Of a DNA stretch of 64,000 nucleotides, positions 51,570-60,948 are shown in pieces. Every line of letters begins with the position of its first letter. Positions within the stretch are counted from its first letter, which is position 1. The notes under the pieces were generated by a model, which was given only the letters and a program-made list of their open reading frames with translations, was not told where the DNA came from and made no database searches. The stretch is from Methylibium sp965279545 (GTDB lineage: Bacteria > Pseudomonadota > Gammaproteobacteria > Burkholderiales > Burkholderiaceae_C): assembly GCF_965279545.1 (NCBI RefSeq), contig NZ_OZ257250.1, positions 2,542,001-2,606,000 on the forward strand. Reading direction: 5' to 3'. A program made the translations under genes and the position numbers.

Positions 51570-54500
51570 ATGAAACGCATGCTGATCAATGCCACGCAGC
51601 CGGAGGAGCGGCGCCTGGCGATCGTCGACGGGCAGAAGCTGCTCGACTTCGAAACCGAGATCGAAGGGCGCGAACAGCGCAAGGGCAACATCTACAAGGC
51701 GGTCGTCACCCGCGTCGAGCCTTCGCTGGAGGCCTGCTTCGTCGACTACGGCGAAGACCGCCACGGCTTCCTGCCGTTCAAGGAAATCTCCAAGCAGTAC
51801 TTCAAGGAAGGCGTCACGGTCCGCGACGCGAAGATCCAGGACGTGATCGGTAACGGCAGCGAGCTGCTGGTGCAGGTCGAGAAGGAAGAGCGCGGCAACA
51901 AGGGGGCGGCGCTCACCACCTTCGTCAGCCTGGCCGGGCGCTACCTGGTGCTGATGCCGAACAACCCGCGCGGCGGCGGCGTGTCGCGCCGCATCGAGGG
52001 CGAGGACCGTGAGGAGCTCAAGGAGAACCTCGACCAGCTCGAGTACCCCAAGGGCATGAGCCTGATCGCCCGCACCGCCGGCATCGGCCGCAGCGCGCCC
52101 GAGCTGCAGTGGGACCTGAACTACATGCTCAAGCTGTGGAGCGCCATCGACGGCGCGGCCAAGGCGGGCAAGGGTGCGTTCCTGATCTACCAGGAGTCGT
52201 CGCTGGTGATCCGTGCGATCCGCGACTACTTCCATGCCGACATCGGCGAGATCCTGATCGACACCGACGACATCTACGAGCAGGCGCAGCAGTTCATGAA
52301 CCACGTGATGCCGGAAACGGCCAATCGCGTGAAGCGCTACAAGGACGATGCGCCGCTGTTCAGCCGCTTCCAGATCGAGCACCAGATCGAAACGGCTTTC
52401 TCGCGCACGGTGAATCTGCCCTCGGGCGGCGCGATCGTGATCGACCACACCGAGGCGCTGGTCTCGGTCGACGTGAACTCGGCGCGCTCGACGCGCGGCT
52501 CCGACATCGAGGAGACCGCGACGCGCACCAACCTCGAGGCGGCCGACGAGATCGCGCGCCAGATGCGGCTGCGCGACCTCGGCGGCCTGATCGTCGTCGA
52601 CTTCATCGACATGGAGGAGAGCAAGAACCGCCGCGAGGTCGAGACCCGCCTGCGTGACGCTTTGCGCACCGACCGTGCGCGCGTGCAGTTCAGCTCGATC
52701 AGCAAGTTCGGCCTGCTCGAACTGAGCCGCCAGCGCCTGCGCCCGGCGCTCAGCGAGGGCAGCCACATCACCTGCCCGCGCTGCAACGGCACCGGCCACA
52801 TCCGCGACACCGAGTCTTCCGCGCTGCAGATCCTGCGCATCATCCAGGAAGAGTCGATGAAGGAGAACACCGCCGCCGTGCACGTGCAGGTGCCGGTGGA
52901 AGTGACCTCCTTCCTGCTCAACGAGAAGCGCACCGAGATCACCAAGATCGAGCTGCGCCAGCGCACCACCGTGCTGCTGGTGCCGAACAAGCACCTCGAA
53001 ACCCCGAACTACAAGCTCGAGCGCCTGCGCCACGACGACCCGCGCCTGGAGAACCTGCAGGCCAGCTACACGATGATCGAGGAGCCGGACGACGAGGTCG
53101 GCATCACCCGGCGCGAGAAGGCCAAGGCCAAGCAGGAGCCGGTGATCAAGGGCGTGCTGCCCGATCTGCCGGCGCCGGTGGCCGCACCGAAAGCGGAGCC
53201 GGTGGTCGCCAAGGCACCGGTGGCTGCACCGCCGGTGGCGGCCGCACCGGTACTTGCGAGCGACGCCGGCGGTGGCTTCTTTGGCTGGCTCAAGAAGCTG
53301 TTCGGTGGCGAGACCCCGGCTGCACCGGCCGTCGTGGCGGCCCCCGCCACACAGCCGGCGAAACCGGGCCGCGAAGGCGGCCGCGACGGGAATCGCGATG
53401 GCGGACGCGGACGCCGTGGCGGACGCGATGGTCAGCGCTCGGAGCGCGGCGAGGGTCGGGCTGCCGAAGGCCGCGGGGGTGAGGGCCGCGGGGGCGAACG
53501 CACCGAAGCGCGCGCGGAACGCGGCGAACGCACCGAGCGCGGCGAAGGCCGCGGTGACGACCGCAGCCGCCGTGGCGAGCGCGATGGCCGTGGCCGTCGT
53601 GGCGAGCGTCCCGAAGGCGCTGCCGCCGAACCGGGCAGCACGGGCACCGAGCGGCTCGAGCGCTCACCACGCCACGAGCCCCGCAACGGCCCGCGCCCGG
53701 AATCGACCGCGTCCGACGAGTTGCGCCTGCCGCTCGCTGGCACTGAAGGCCAGACGGAAGCCGGCCCGCCGACGGATGCACCCGAGGGTGGTGAAGGCGC
53801 ACGCCGCCGCCGCCGCCGCGGTGGCCGAGGCCGCGGCGAGCGCGACGAGGCTCGCAGCGACGCACCCGAGGGGCAGACCGAGACCGCGGCCAACGACGAG
53901 TCGCTGGTCGCCGATGTCGCTGCTGGTACCGCCCGCACCGAAGGTGATGCGGCAGCGGACGACACCGCCGGCGAAGGCGGCGAGCAGCGCCGCGGCCGCC
54001 GTGGCGGCCGGGGCCGACGCGAGCGCACCGAGGGCGACGCCGCAGCGGCGTTGACCGAAGCGGGCGACGCGGCCAGCCCGGCGGCGCAGGCGATGCCCGC
54101 ATCGCCCGTCCCGTGGTGGGAAGCCACGCCGGTGGCCGAGACGACGCCTCCCCCCGAGACCGCGAGCGCGCCGCCGCTGCAGCCGGCCGAGGTCGCGCTA
54201 CAGGCCTTGGCTGACGTGGTGTCCAAGGCCCCTGCTGCGGCGCCCGCCGAGGCGATCGTGCCGCCGCCTGCTGCTGCGGTGGTCGCTGCGCCGGTGGCCG
54301 CCCCGCCGGTGGCCGCCCCGCCGGTGGCCGTGCCCGTCGTCGAACCGGTGCCGTCCTACACGCTGCCGGTCGGCGACCTCGCTTCGGTGGCCTCCGGCGC
54401 CGGTCTGGAGTGGGTGAACTCCGACGTCGACAAGGTGCGCGCGGTGCAGCAGGCGATGGCCGATGCGCCAAAGCCCTCGCATGTGCCGCGCGAGCCGAAG

Positions 54501-54590
54501 CCGGTCGTTGCGGTCGATGAGGGCCCACTCGTGCTGGTGGAGACGCGCCAGGACCTGTCGCAGATCAAGCTGCCGTTCGAGAACCGCTGA
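51570..54590 (+). CDS. rne: Ribonuclease E
   Basis: RNase E, 1006 residues, the main single-strand endonuclease for RNA decay and rRNA/tRNA maturation. The N-terminal half is conserved: MKRMLINATQPEERRLAIVD, an S1 domain with GNIYKAVVTRVEPSLEACFV, the DNase I-like site around VDVNSARSTRG, IVVDFIDMEE with catalytic acidic residues, and the zinc link CPRCNGTGH. The C-terminal 450 residues are disordered: Arg/Gly/Glu-rich runs (RRGGRGRRERTEGD and similar), then Pro/Ala-rich stretches. They would bind RNA and degradosome partners. The ATG at 51570 follows GGAGGAG. Confidence 0.96.
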   Translation: MKRMLINATQPEERRLAIVDGQKLLDFETEIEGREQRKGNIYKAVVTRVEPSLEACFVDYGEDRHGFLPFKEISKQYFKEGVTVRDAKIQDVIGNGSELLVQVEKEERGNKGAALTTFVSLAGRYLVLMPNNPRGGGVSRRIEGEDREELKENLDQLEYPKGMSLIARTAGIGRSAPELQWDLNYMLKLWSAIDGAAKAGKGAFLIYQESSLVIRAIRDYFHADIGEILIDTDDIYEQAQQFMNHVMPETANRVKRYKDDAPLFSRFQIEHQIETAFSRTVNLPSGGAIVIDHTEALVSVDVNSARSTRGSDIEETATRTNLEAADEIARQMRLRDLGGLIVVDFIDMEESKNRREVETRLRDALRTDRARVQFSSISKFGLLELSRQRLRPALSEGSHITCPRCNGTGHIRDTESSALQILRIIQEESMKENTAAVHVQVPVEVTSFLLNEKRTEITKIELRQRTTVLLVPNKHLETPNYKLERLRHDDPRLENLQASYTMIEEPDDEVGITRREKAKAKQEPVIKGVLPDLPAPVAAPKAEPVVAKAPVAAPPVAAAPVLASDAGGGFFGWLKKLFGGETPAAPAVVAAPATQPAKPGREGGRDGNRDGGRGRRGGRDGQRSERGEGRAAEGRGGEGRGGERTEARAERGERTERGEGRGDDRSRRGERDGRGRRGERPEGAAAEPGSTGTERLERSPRHEPRNGPRPESTASDELRLPLAGTEGQTEAGPPTDAPEGGEGARRRRRRGGRGRGERDEARSDAPEGQTETAANDESLVADVAAGTARTEGDAAADDTAGEGGEQRRGRRGGRGRRERTEGDAAAALTEAGDAASPAAQAMPASPVPWWEATPVAETTPPPETASAPPLQPAEVALQALADVVSKAPAAAPAEAIVPPPAAAVVAAPVAAPPVAAPPVAVPVVEPVPSYTLPVGDLASVASGAGLEWVNSDVDKVRAVQQAMADAPKPSHVPREPKPVVAVDEGPLVLVETRQDLSQIKLPFENR

Positions 54591-54606
54591 ACCCTCGCTC
54601 AGGACT

Positions 54607-54641
54607 ACGCCCCCGGGCCTGGCGGCACGGGGGCGTTTTTC
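54607..54641 (+). terminator. Rho-independent terminator of rne
   Basis: ACGCCCCCG at 54607-54615 pairs perfectly with CGGGGGCGT at 54628-54636, followed by TTTTC. It lies 17 bases after the rne stop codon. Confidence 0.85.
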
Positions 54642-54677
54642 ATGGGCCGTGGCCGGACCGGCGCCGGCCACCCCCGC

Positions 54678-55760
54678 TCAAGGCAGTTGGTCGAGCGCGC
54701 GCTGGTAGGGCGCGTGGTGCATCAGCTCGTCCCACGGCAGCGGCGCCGTCTGCGGCAGCAGGTCGAGGCGACGCGCCTCGCTGTCGGCGCTGGCCTGCCA
54801 GCGGCCGCGTTCCAGGGCAAGGTCCAGGCCGTCGATCAGCGCGTCGAGCGGCGCGCCGCCGGCGAGCGACTGGTTGCACAGCAGCACCAGGTCGCACCCG
54901 GCGTTCAGCGCGGCGATACCGGCCTCCACGGGCGTGCCGGCCACGGTCGCGCCCTGCATGCTGAGGTCGTCGCTGAAGATCGCGCCGGTGAAGCCGAGCC
55001 GCCTGCGCAGGATGTCCTGCAGCCAGCGGGGCGAGAAGCCGGCCGGCCGATCGTCGACCTTGGTGTAGATCACATGCGCCGGCATCACGCTGGCGAGCGA
55101 GGTGGAAAGCCACTGGTAGGGTTTCGCATCGTCACCGAGGATCTCGCGCAGCGAGCGGCGGTCGACCGGCACCTCGGTGTGCGAGTCGGCGGCCACGTAG
55201 CCGTGCCCCGGGAAATGCTTGCCGCAGCTCGCCATGCCGGCCAGCAGCAGGCCGTGCATCAGGCTCTTGGCAAGCAGGGTGGCAACGCGCGGGTCACGGT
55301 GGAAGGCGCGGTCGCCGATCACGCCGCTGGGCCCATGGTCGAGGTCGAGCACCGGCGTGAAGCTGAAGTCGACGCCGCAGGCGCGCAGCTCGGCCGCCAG
55401 CACGTAGCCGCAGGCGGTCGCGGCGTCGGTGGCGCGCATCGCACCGCTGCCGGCGCCGGCCTTGCCGTCGTCCATCCACAGTTCGCCCAGCGCGCGCATC
55501 GGTGACAGGTGGGTGAAGCCATCGCTGCGAAAGCGCTGCACGCGCCCGCCTTCGTGGTCGACGCAGATCAGCACGTCGGGCCGCAGGGTCTTGATCTCCG
55601 CAGTCAACGCCGTCAGCTGCGCGCGGTGCTGCCAGTTGCGCGCGAACAGGATCAGGCCACCGACCAGCGGGTGCTGCAGACGGCGACGGTCGTCGGCATC
55701 GAGGGAGGTGCCGGCGATGTCGATGACGATGGGCGCATGGCCCGGCAGGTCGTGCTTCAT
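54678..55760 (-). CDS. nagZ: Beta-N-acetylhexosaminidase NagZ
   Basis: A 360-residue family 3 glycosidase that removes GlcNAc from muropeptides in peptidoglycan recycling in the cytoplasm. Conserved features are VDHEGGRVQRFR, the KHFPGHGYVAADSHTE block with the catalytic His/Asp dyad, and the nucleophile aspartate in AIFSDDLSMQGA. I chose the ATG at 55760; it overlaps the acpS stop by four bases as ATGA. It belongs to the acpS-pdxJ-recO-era-rnc group, reading on the minus strand. Confidence 0.95.
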   Translation of the reverse strand: MKHDLPGHAPIVIDIAGTSLDADDRRRLQHPLVGGLILFARNWQHRAQLTALTAEIKTLRPDVLICVDHEGGRVQRFRSDGFTHLSPMRALGELWMDDGKAGAGSGAMRATDAATACGYVLAAELRACGVDFSFTPVLDLDHGPSGVIGDRAFHRDPRVATLLAKSLMHGLLLAGMASCGKHFPGHGYVAADSHTEVPVDRRSLREILGDDAKPYQWLSTSLASVMPAHVIYTKVDDRPAGFSPRWLQDILRRRLGFTGAIFSDDLSMQGATVAGTPVEAGIAALNAGCDLVLLCNQSLAGGAPLDALIDGLDLALERGRWQASADSEARRLDLLPQTAPLPWDELMHHAPYQRALDQLP

Positions 55761-56158
55761 GGTGCGGGGTGCTGTTCGACCACCACGAAGGCGGCCGCGT
55801 AGTCGGATTCGTCGGTCAGGGTCACATGGGCCGCCAGCCGGCGCTCGGCGAACCACTGCGCCAGCTCGCCGTGCAGCGCGATGCCGGGCTTGCCGCTGGC
55901 GGCGTTGACGACCTCGCAGGCGCGCCAGCTCATCGGCCAGTGGATGCCCAGGCCGATCGCCTTCGAGAAGGCCTCCTTGGCCGAGAAACGCGTCGCCAGG
56001 TAGCGCAGGCCGCGCGCGGGCACCTTGGCCGAGCGCGCGCGGTAGACGCTCAGCTCGTGCGCGCCCAACACCCGCTCGGCGAAGCGCTCGCCGCGCCGCT
56101 CCAGCGTGGCGGCAATGCGGCGGATGTCGCACAGGTCGGTGCCGATGCCGTAGATCAT
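55757..56158 (-). CDS. acpS: Holo-[acyl-carrier-protein] synthase
   Basis: AcpS attaches the 4'-phosphopantetheine arm of CoA to acyl carrier protein. The product is 133 residues. The metal-binding motif is IGTDLCDIRRI and the second motif is FSAKEAFSKAIGLG, both as in the family. I chose the ATG at 56158, which starts MIYGIGTD; an upstream frame extension is not conserved. It overlaps nagZ at one end, and pdxJ lies 85 bases upstream. Confidence 0.95.
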   Translation of the reverse strand: MIYGIGTDLCDIRRIAATLERRGERFAERVLGAHELSVYRARSAKVPARGLRYLATRFSAKEAFSKAIGLGIHWPMSWRACEVVNAASGKPGIALHGELAQWFAERRLAAHVTLTDESDYAAAFVVVEQHPAP

Positions 56159-56243
56159 GATGGCCCCTCGTCCGTGAAGGGACTGCGGGCCGGCTTGGTA
56201 GCGGCCCGGCGCCCGGCGCCCCGCCACCCTGTTCGGCCCCTCC

Positions 56244-57041
56244 TCATGGCGCAGACGCGCGATGGATGCAGCGCAGGTAGTCGCGCACGGTCTCGGTCAG
56301 GCCCAGCTCCAGTGCGTCGGCGATCAGCGCGTGGCCGATCGACACTTCCCGCACGCCGGGCACGGCCCGCAGGAAGTCGGTCAGGTTGTCGCGGTTCAGG
56401 TCGTGGCCGGCATTGAGCCCGAGGCCGGCGCACAGCGCGGCCCCGGCCGCGGCGGCGTAGCAGGCCAGCAGGGCAGCATGCTGCGGCGTGCCGGCGCTTG
56501 CGGCGTGCGACCGCGCATAGGCCTCGGTGTAGAGCTCGACGCGGTCGGCGCCGATCGCGCGCGCAGGCACCATGGCCTCGGGCAGCGGGTCCATGAACAG
56601 GCTGACGCGCACGCCGAGCGCGTGGCATTCGTCGATCAGCGGCTTCAGGCGCTCGCCGTCTTCAGGCAGGGTCCAGCCATGATCGGAGGTCGACTGCTCG
56701 ACGCTGTCGGGCACGAAGGTCGCCTGGTGCGGGCGGACTTCGCGCACCAGATCCATCAGGTTGTGGAAGGGGTTGCCCTCGATGTTGTATTCGATGTGTG
56801 GCCAGGCCTTCAGCAGCGCCGCGAGGTCGCGGACATCGTGGGTGCGGATGTGGCGCTGGTCGGGCCGCGGATGCACCGTGATGCCCTGGGCGCCCGCATC
56901 GAGCGCGAGCCTCGCGGCATGGGTGACGCTCGGGATCGTGAGCGTGCGCGTGTTGCGCAGCAGCGCGACCTTGTTCAGGTTGACCGACAGCGCGGTCATC
57001 GCGCCATGGGAAGGGAGGCCGGTGGCGATCAGCGGGTTCAT
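56244..57041 (-). CDS. pdxJ: Pyridoxine 5'-phosphate synthase
   Basis: PdxJ makes pyridoxine 5'-phosphate in the DXP-dependent vitamin B6 pathway. Conserved parts are LSVNLNKVALLRNTR, GAQGITVHPRPDQRHI, EYNIEGNPF, FVPDSVEQSTSDHGW and GLGLNAGHDLN. It is 265 residues from the ATG at 57041, a little longer than E. coli PdxJ (243); a second ATG 14 codons inside (MTALSVNLNK) is an alternative start. It follows recO on the same strand with a 14-base gap, a conserved order in proteobacteria. Confidence 0.95.
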   Translation of the reverse strand: MNPLIATGLPSHGAMTALSVNLNKVALLRNTRTLTIPSVTHAARLALDAGAQGITVHPRPDQRHIRTHDVRDLAALLKAWPHIEYNIEGNPFHNLMDLVREVRPHQATFVPDSVEQSTSDHGWTLPEDGERLKPLIDECHALGVRVSLFMDPLPEAMVPARAIGADRVELYTEAYARSHAASAGTPQHAALLACYAAAAGAALCAGLGLNAGHDLNRDNLTDFLRAVPGVREVSIGHALIADALELGLTETVRDYLRCIHRASAP

Positions 57042-57055
57042 CGGGAAGGGGTCGT

Positions 57056-57883
57056 TCAGCGATCGAGGTTCTGCAAGTCCATCATCAGCTGCCGCGTGCG
57101 CAGCACGGGCGTGGCCAGATGATAGTGAAGCAGGCTGCGCAGCATCGGCTTCAGGTCGGCCAGCACCGGCAGGCAGGCGCGCTGCAGCGCACCCAGGTCG
57201 TCGCCGTCGAGCGCGGCCTGCAAGGCATGCCAGTCGGCCGGCGCCAGGCCTGCCTCGCCGGGCACCGCCGGCACCAGGCCGGACTCGGCCTTCAGCGCGT
57301 GACGCGCCGCCCCTTCCAGCGGCTGCTGGGTCGGTGTGACGACGCCCAGTTCGGGCAGCAGGCCGATCTCGCGCAGCAGCACGAGTTCGAAGGCACGCAG
57401 CGCCGCCTCGACACGCGTGTCGTCGGCGGCGGCGAGCGCCGGCAGCGTGTGCGCGTAGGCGTCGAACAGCGCCGGATGGGGGTCCTGGCGGGCCAGCAGC
57501 TTCATCAACAGCTCGTTGAGGTAGAAGCCCGTCAGCAGGGCCCCGCCGCCGAGCATCGCCGGGCCGCCGGCCCACTCGGCCACCTTCAGCGGCTGCACCT
57601 CGGCGCCATCGCCCTCCGTGTCGCGCGCACGGCGTGCGCCGTAGCCGACGTTGAGCCGCTGGAACGGCAGCAACACCGCGCGCAGCTGCGAGTACGGGCG
57701 CTTCGCGCCCTTGGCCGCCACCGCGACACGGCCCTGCTCGCGCGTGAACAGGTCGAGGATCAGGCTCGACTCGCTCCAGTCGTAGCGGTGCAGCAGGTAG
57801 GCAGGCTGCAGGGCCGGTGCCAGGGCACGGCTCGTGCGGGTGGCCCGCGGCTTGTGGACCGCGGCGCGCGGCGCGGCGCTCAC
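57056..57883 (-). CDS. recO: DNA repair protein RecO
   Basis: RecO, 275 residues, helps load RecA onto SSB-coated DNA during RecF-pathway repair. The N-terminal OB fold reads PAYLLHRYDWSESSLILDLF, then GRVAVAAKGAKRPYSQL, followed by YLNELLMKLLARQDPHPALF and a C-terminal helical part. The start is GTG at 57883, overlapping the era stop by four bases (GTGA). The order era-recO-pdxJ is conserved. The cysteine zinc motif of some RecO proteins is absent here, as in many proteobacteria. Confidence 0.93.
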   Translation of the reverse strand: MSAAPRAAVHKPRATRTSRALAPALQPAYLLHRYDWSESSLILDLFTREQGRVAVAAKGAKRPYSQLRAVLLPFQRLNVGYGARRARDTEGDGAEVQPLKVAEWAGGPAMLGGGALLTGFYLNELLMKLLARQDPHPALFDAYAHTLPALAAADDTRVEAALRAFELVLLREIGLLPELGVVTPTQQPLEGAARHALKAESGLVPAVPGEAGLAPADWHALQAALDGDDLGALQRACLPVLADLKPMLRSLLHYHLATPVLRTRQLMMDLQNLDR

Positions 57884-58815
57884 TCGTAACCGTAGCTCTT
57901 GAGGCGCGCCTCGTCGTCAGCCCAGCCGGAGCGCACCTTGACCCAGATCTCGAGGAAGACCTTGCCGCCCATCAGGCGCTCGAGCTCGACGCGCGCGTCG
58001 GTGCCGATGCGCTTGAGGCGCTCGCCCTTGTCGCCGATCACCATGCCCTTGTGGGCTTCGCGCTCGACGATGATGGTGGCCGCGATGCGGCGCAGCGCGC
58101 CCTCCTCCTTGAACTCGTCGATCACGACGGTGGACGTGTACGGCAGCTCGTCGCCGGTCAGGCGGAACAGCTTCTCGCGGATGATCTCGCTGGCAAGGAA
58201 ACGATCGCTGCGGTCGGTCAGCGCCTCCTCGTCGTAGAACCAGGGCTGCTCGGGCAGGTAGGGCTGGACGATCCCCAGCAGCCGCCGCACGTCGTCTTCG
58301 CTGGTGGCCGCCAGCGGCACGAACTCGGCAAAGGGGTGGCGCTCCGGCATGCCCTTGAGCCAGGGCGCGAGTTCGGCACGGCGGCGGACGAGGTCGAGCT
58401 TGTTGGCGACCAGGATCGTCGGCTTGCCCGGCGGCACGAGGGCGAGCACCTTCGCGTCGTCGAGCCCGAAGCGCCCGGCCTCGACGACGAACAGCACGAC
58501 GTCCACGTCGCTCAGGACCGACTGCACCGTCTTGTTCAGGTTGCGGTTCAGCGCACCGGTGCCTTTGACGGTGTGGCGGGTCTGGAAACCCGGCGTGTCG
58601 ACGAACACGAACTGCGCGCCTTCGAAGGTGTGGATGCCGGTGATGCGGTGGCGCGTGGTCTGCGCCTTGCGGGAGGTGATGCTGACCTTCTGCCCGACCA
58701 GCGCATTGAGCAAGGTCGACTTGCCGACGTTCGGCCGGCCGACGATCGCGACCAGCCCACAACGCTGCGGCGGCGTCTCGCTGTCTTCGGGGGCTGCGGC
58801 AGTGCGGTCGTTCAT
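57880..58815 (-). CDS. era: GTPase Era
   Basis: Era, 311 residues, binds 16S rRNA near its 3' end and checks small-subunit maturation. G motifs are GRPNVGKSTLLNAL, the switch region with ITSRKAQTTRHRITGI, DTPGFQ and NKLD. The C-terminal KH domain includes IIVEREAHKGMVIGDKGERLKRIG. The ATG at 58815 overlaps the rnc stop as ATGA. The rnc-era pair is a standard operon. Confidence 0.97.
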   Translation of the reverse strand: MNDRTAAAPEDSETPPQRCGLVAIVGRPNVGKSTLLNALVGQKVSITSRKAQTTRHRITGIHTFEGAQFVFVDTPGFQTRHTVKGTGALNRNLNKTVQSVLSDVDVVLFVVEAGRFGLDDAKVLALVPPGKPTILVANKLDLVRRRAELAPWLKGMPERHPFAEFVPLAATSEDDVRRLLGIVQPYLPEQPWFYDEEALTDRSDRFLASEIIREKLFRLTGDELPYTSTVVIDEFKEEGALRRIAATIIVEREAHKGMVIGDKGERLKRIGTDARVELERLMGGKVFLEIWVKVRSGWADDEARLKSYGYE

Positions 58816-59531
58816 GAGGGCTCGGTGTCGGCGGTTTTCAGTGTAGCGAGCGCGGCGCGCGCCGCCTCCTGCTCGGCCGCGCGACGTGAACGGCCCTCGC
58901 CACGCACCTCGAGCGAGTGCGACGGGATGCTGCAGATCACCGTGAACAGCTGCTCGTGCTGCCGGCCCCGGGTCGCCTCGATGCGGTAGCCCGGCACCGG
59001 TGCGCGGCGTGCCTGCAGCCACTCCTGCAACTCGGTCTTGGGGTCGCGGGTCCACGCCTCGGCCGCGGTGCTCGCCACCAGGGGGGTGAACAGCTGTTCG
59101 ACCAGCGCCCTCGCCGGCCCGAAGCCGCCATCGAGGTAGACCGCGGCAATCAGCGCCTCCAGCGCATCGGCCAGGATCGACGGACGCTGTGCGCCGCCGC
59201 TGCGCGCTTCGCCTTCGCTCAGGCGCAACAGTGGCGCAAGACCCAGCTCCAGCGCGAGGCGGTGCAGCATCTCCTCGCGCACCAGGTGTGCGCGCACGCG
59301 CGTCAGATCGCCTTCGCCGGACTGGCTGAAATGCTCGAACAGCAGGCCCGAGATGGCCGCGGACAACACGGCATCGCCGAGGAATTCGAGCCGCTCGTTG
59401 TTGTGGGCGCTGAAGCTCTTGTGGGTCAGCGCCCTCTCCAGCAGGGCGGCTTGCCCGAAGCGATGCCCGAGACGGGCCTGGAGCGACTCGAGCGCGGCGC
59501 TCACGGCATCAATGGCGGCACCGGCGCGCAC
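58812..59531 (-). CDS. rnc: Ribonuclease III
   Basis: RNase III, 239 residues, cleaves double-stranded RNA in rRNA processing and gene control. The catalytic signature is NERLEFLGDAVLSAAISGLL, with ILADALEALIAAVYLDGG carrying the second acidic pair. A C-terminal double-stranded RNA-binding domain runs from DPKTELQEWLQARRAPVPGY to the end. The start is taken as GTG at 59531. It sits between era and a DUF4845 gene in the lepB operon. Confidence 0.96.
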   Translation of the reverse strand: MRAGAAIDAVSAALESLQARLGHRFGQAALLERALTHKSFSAHNNERLEFLGDAVLSAAISGLLFEHFSQSGEGDLTRVRAHLVREEMLHRLALELGLAPLLRLSEGEARSGGAQRPSILADALEALIAAVYLDGGFGPARALVEQLFTPLVASTAAEAWTRDPKTELQEWLQARRAPVPGYRIEATRGRQHEQLFTVICSIPSHSLEVRGEGRSRRAAEQEAARAALATLKTADTEPS

Positions 59532-59556
59532 CGCGTCGCGGCGGCGCGCAGCGGCT

Positions 59557-59946
59557 TCACTGTGAACGCCCCCGGTACTTGATGAGCAGGTAGACCGGCT
59601 CGATCAGTTCGAGCTCCTTGTCGTAGCCGAACTTGACCACGACTTTCTCGTTCTCTTTCGTGATGTCGAGATCCTTGCCGCTGATGGAGGAGATCGAGTA
59701 CTCGATGTCCTTCTGGCGGTCGAAGGCCGCGCGGATCTCCGGCACGGTGCTGCCGCCCTCCTTCGCGATCTTGTTGACCGCGCGCTGGATGGTGAAGTAC
59801 TCGTTCATCGTCGGCAGCACCTTCAACCCGACCAGCGCGACGCAGGCGATGATGATCGCCCAGAACAGCAGGCCGATCAGGGTGACACCTCTCTGGGCGG
59901 GGCGTGCGCGGACCGCACCCGACGTTGCCGACGCTGCGAAGGCCAT
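59557..59946 (-). CDS. DUF4845 membrane protein
   Basis: A 129-residue protein with one membrane segment near the N-terminus (GVTLIGLLFWAIIIACVALVG). That start looks like a type IV prepilin (QRGVTLIGLLFW), but the glycine-phenylalanine-glutamate cleavage motif is not complete. The rest is the DUF4845 domain (LPTMNEYFTIQRAVNKIAKE, EYSISSISGKDLDIT). The family lies between lepB and rnc in most betaproteobacteria, and its role is unknown. I chose the ATG at 59946, which avoids overlap with lepB. Confidence 0.85.
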   Translation of the reverse strand: MAFAASATSGAVRARPAQRGVTLIGLLFWAIIIACVALVGLKVLPTMNEYFTIQRAVNKIAKEGGSTVPEIRAAFDRQKDIEYSISSISGKDLDITKENEKVVVKFGYDKELELIEPVYLLIKYRGRSQ

Positions 59947-59972
59947 CGTTGTTCTCCTGGTGAAGCGCCGGC

Positions 59973-60941
59973 TCAATGGAAGGAGCCGATCCGCTTGAGG
60001 TTACCGAAATTCATCCAGACAAAGAAGGCCTTGCCGACGATGTTCTCGTCGGGGACGAAGCCCCAGTAGCGCGAGTCCTGCGAGTTGTCCCGGTTGTCGC
60101 CCATCATGAAGTAGTGACCCGGGGGGACCGTGCACACCACGCCTTCGGCGTTGTAGCGGCAGTTGTCGCGGAAGTTCTGGAACTGGGGCATCGGGATCAC
60201 GAAACCGGGGCGGTCCTTGTCGGTCAGGATGCGGTGCTCGACCGCGCCGAGCTTCTCGCTCGCCTGCAGTGCGTATCGCAGCGAATCCTCGTCGTAGAAC
60301 TCCGGCAGCGCTTGGGTCTCGACCGGCTGACCGTTGATCGACAGCTTCTTGTTGAGGTAGGCCACCTCGTCACCGGGCAGACCGACCACGCGCTTGATGT
60401 AGTCGACGCTCGGCTCGACCGGATAGCGAAACACCACCACGTCGCCGCGTTGCGGATCATGGTTGGCAATGATCTTCTTGTTGATCACCGGCAGCCGCAC
60501 CCCGTAGTGGAACTTGTTCACGAGGATCAGGTCGCCGATCGCCAGCGTGGGGATCATCGACCCGGAGGGGATCTTGAACGGCTCGAACAGGAAGGAGCGC
60601 AACAGGAAGACCGCCAGGATCACCGGGAACAGCCCCGCGGTCCAGTCCAGCCACCAGGGCTGGGCGAGCAGTCGCTCCCGAGCCACGGCCACGTTGCCGT
60701 CGACCTGCTGGATGCCCTGGCGCTGCAGCTCGCTGCGACGCTGCGCGTCCTGCACCTCCAGCGCCGAGGCTGCCGCCACGCGACGCGGCAGGAAATGCAG
60801 GCGCTCGGCCAGCCAGTAGCCGAAGGTGGCCAGTGTCAGGACAAACAGCAGCAGCGAAAAATTGCCGCTCCAGGACCCGAGATACCAGCCGCCCAGGTAA
60901 ACCACGAGGGCGCCATAAAGCAACCCGGTCAATGCACTCAT
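59973..60941 (-). CDS. lepB: Signal peptidase I
   Basis: LepB, 322 residues, cuts signal peptides on the outer face of the inner membrane. Two membrane segments precede the catalytic domain. The serine is in FKIPSGSMIPTLAIGDLILVNK, the lysine in RGDVVVFRYPVEPSVDYIKRVVG, and a later box is YFMMGDNRDNSQDSRYWG. The ATG at 60941 gives MSALTGLLYG. It lies seven bases from the lepA stop, so lepA-lepB are coupled, the usual order. Confidence 0.96.
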   Translation of the reverse strand: MSALTGLLYGALVVYLGGWYLGSWSGNFSLLLFVLTLATFGYWLAERLHFLPRRVAAASALEVQDAQRRSELQRQGIQQVDGNVAVARERLLAQPWWLDWTAGLFPVILAVFLLRSFLFEPFKIPSGSMIPTLAIGDLILVNKFHYGVRLPVINKKIIANHDPQRGDVVVFRYPVEPSVDYIKRVVGLPGDEVAYLNKKLSINGQPVETQALPEFYDEDSLRYALQASEKLGAVEHRILTDKDRPGFVIPMPQFQNFRDNCRYNAEGVVCTVPPGHYFMMGDNRDNSQDSRYWGFVPDENIVGKAFFVWMNFGNLKRIGSFH

Positions 60942-60948
60942 GAAGTGT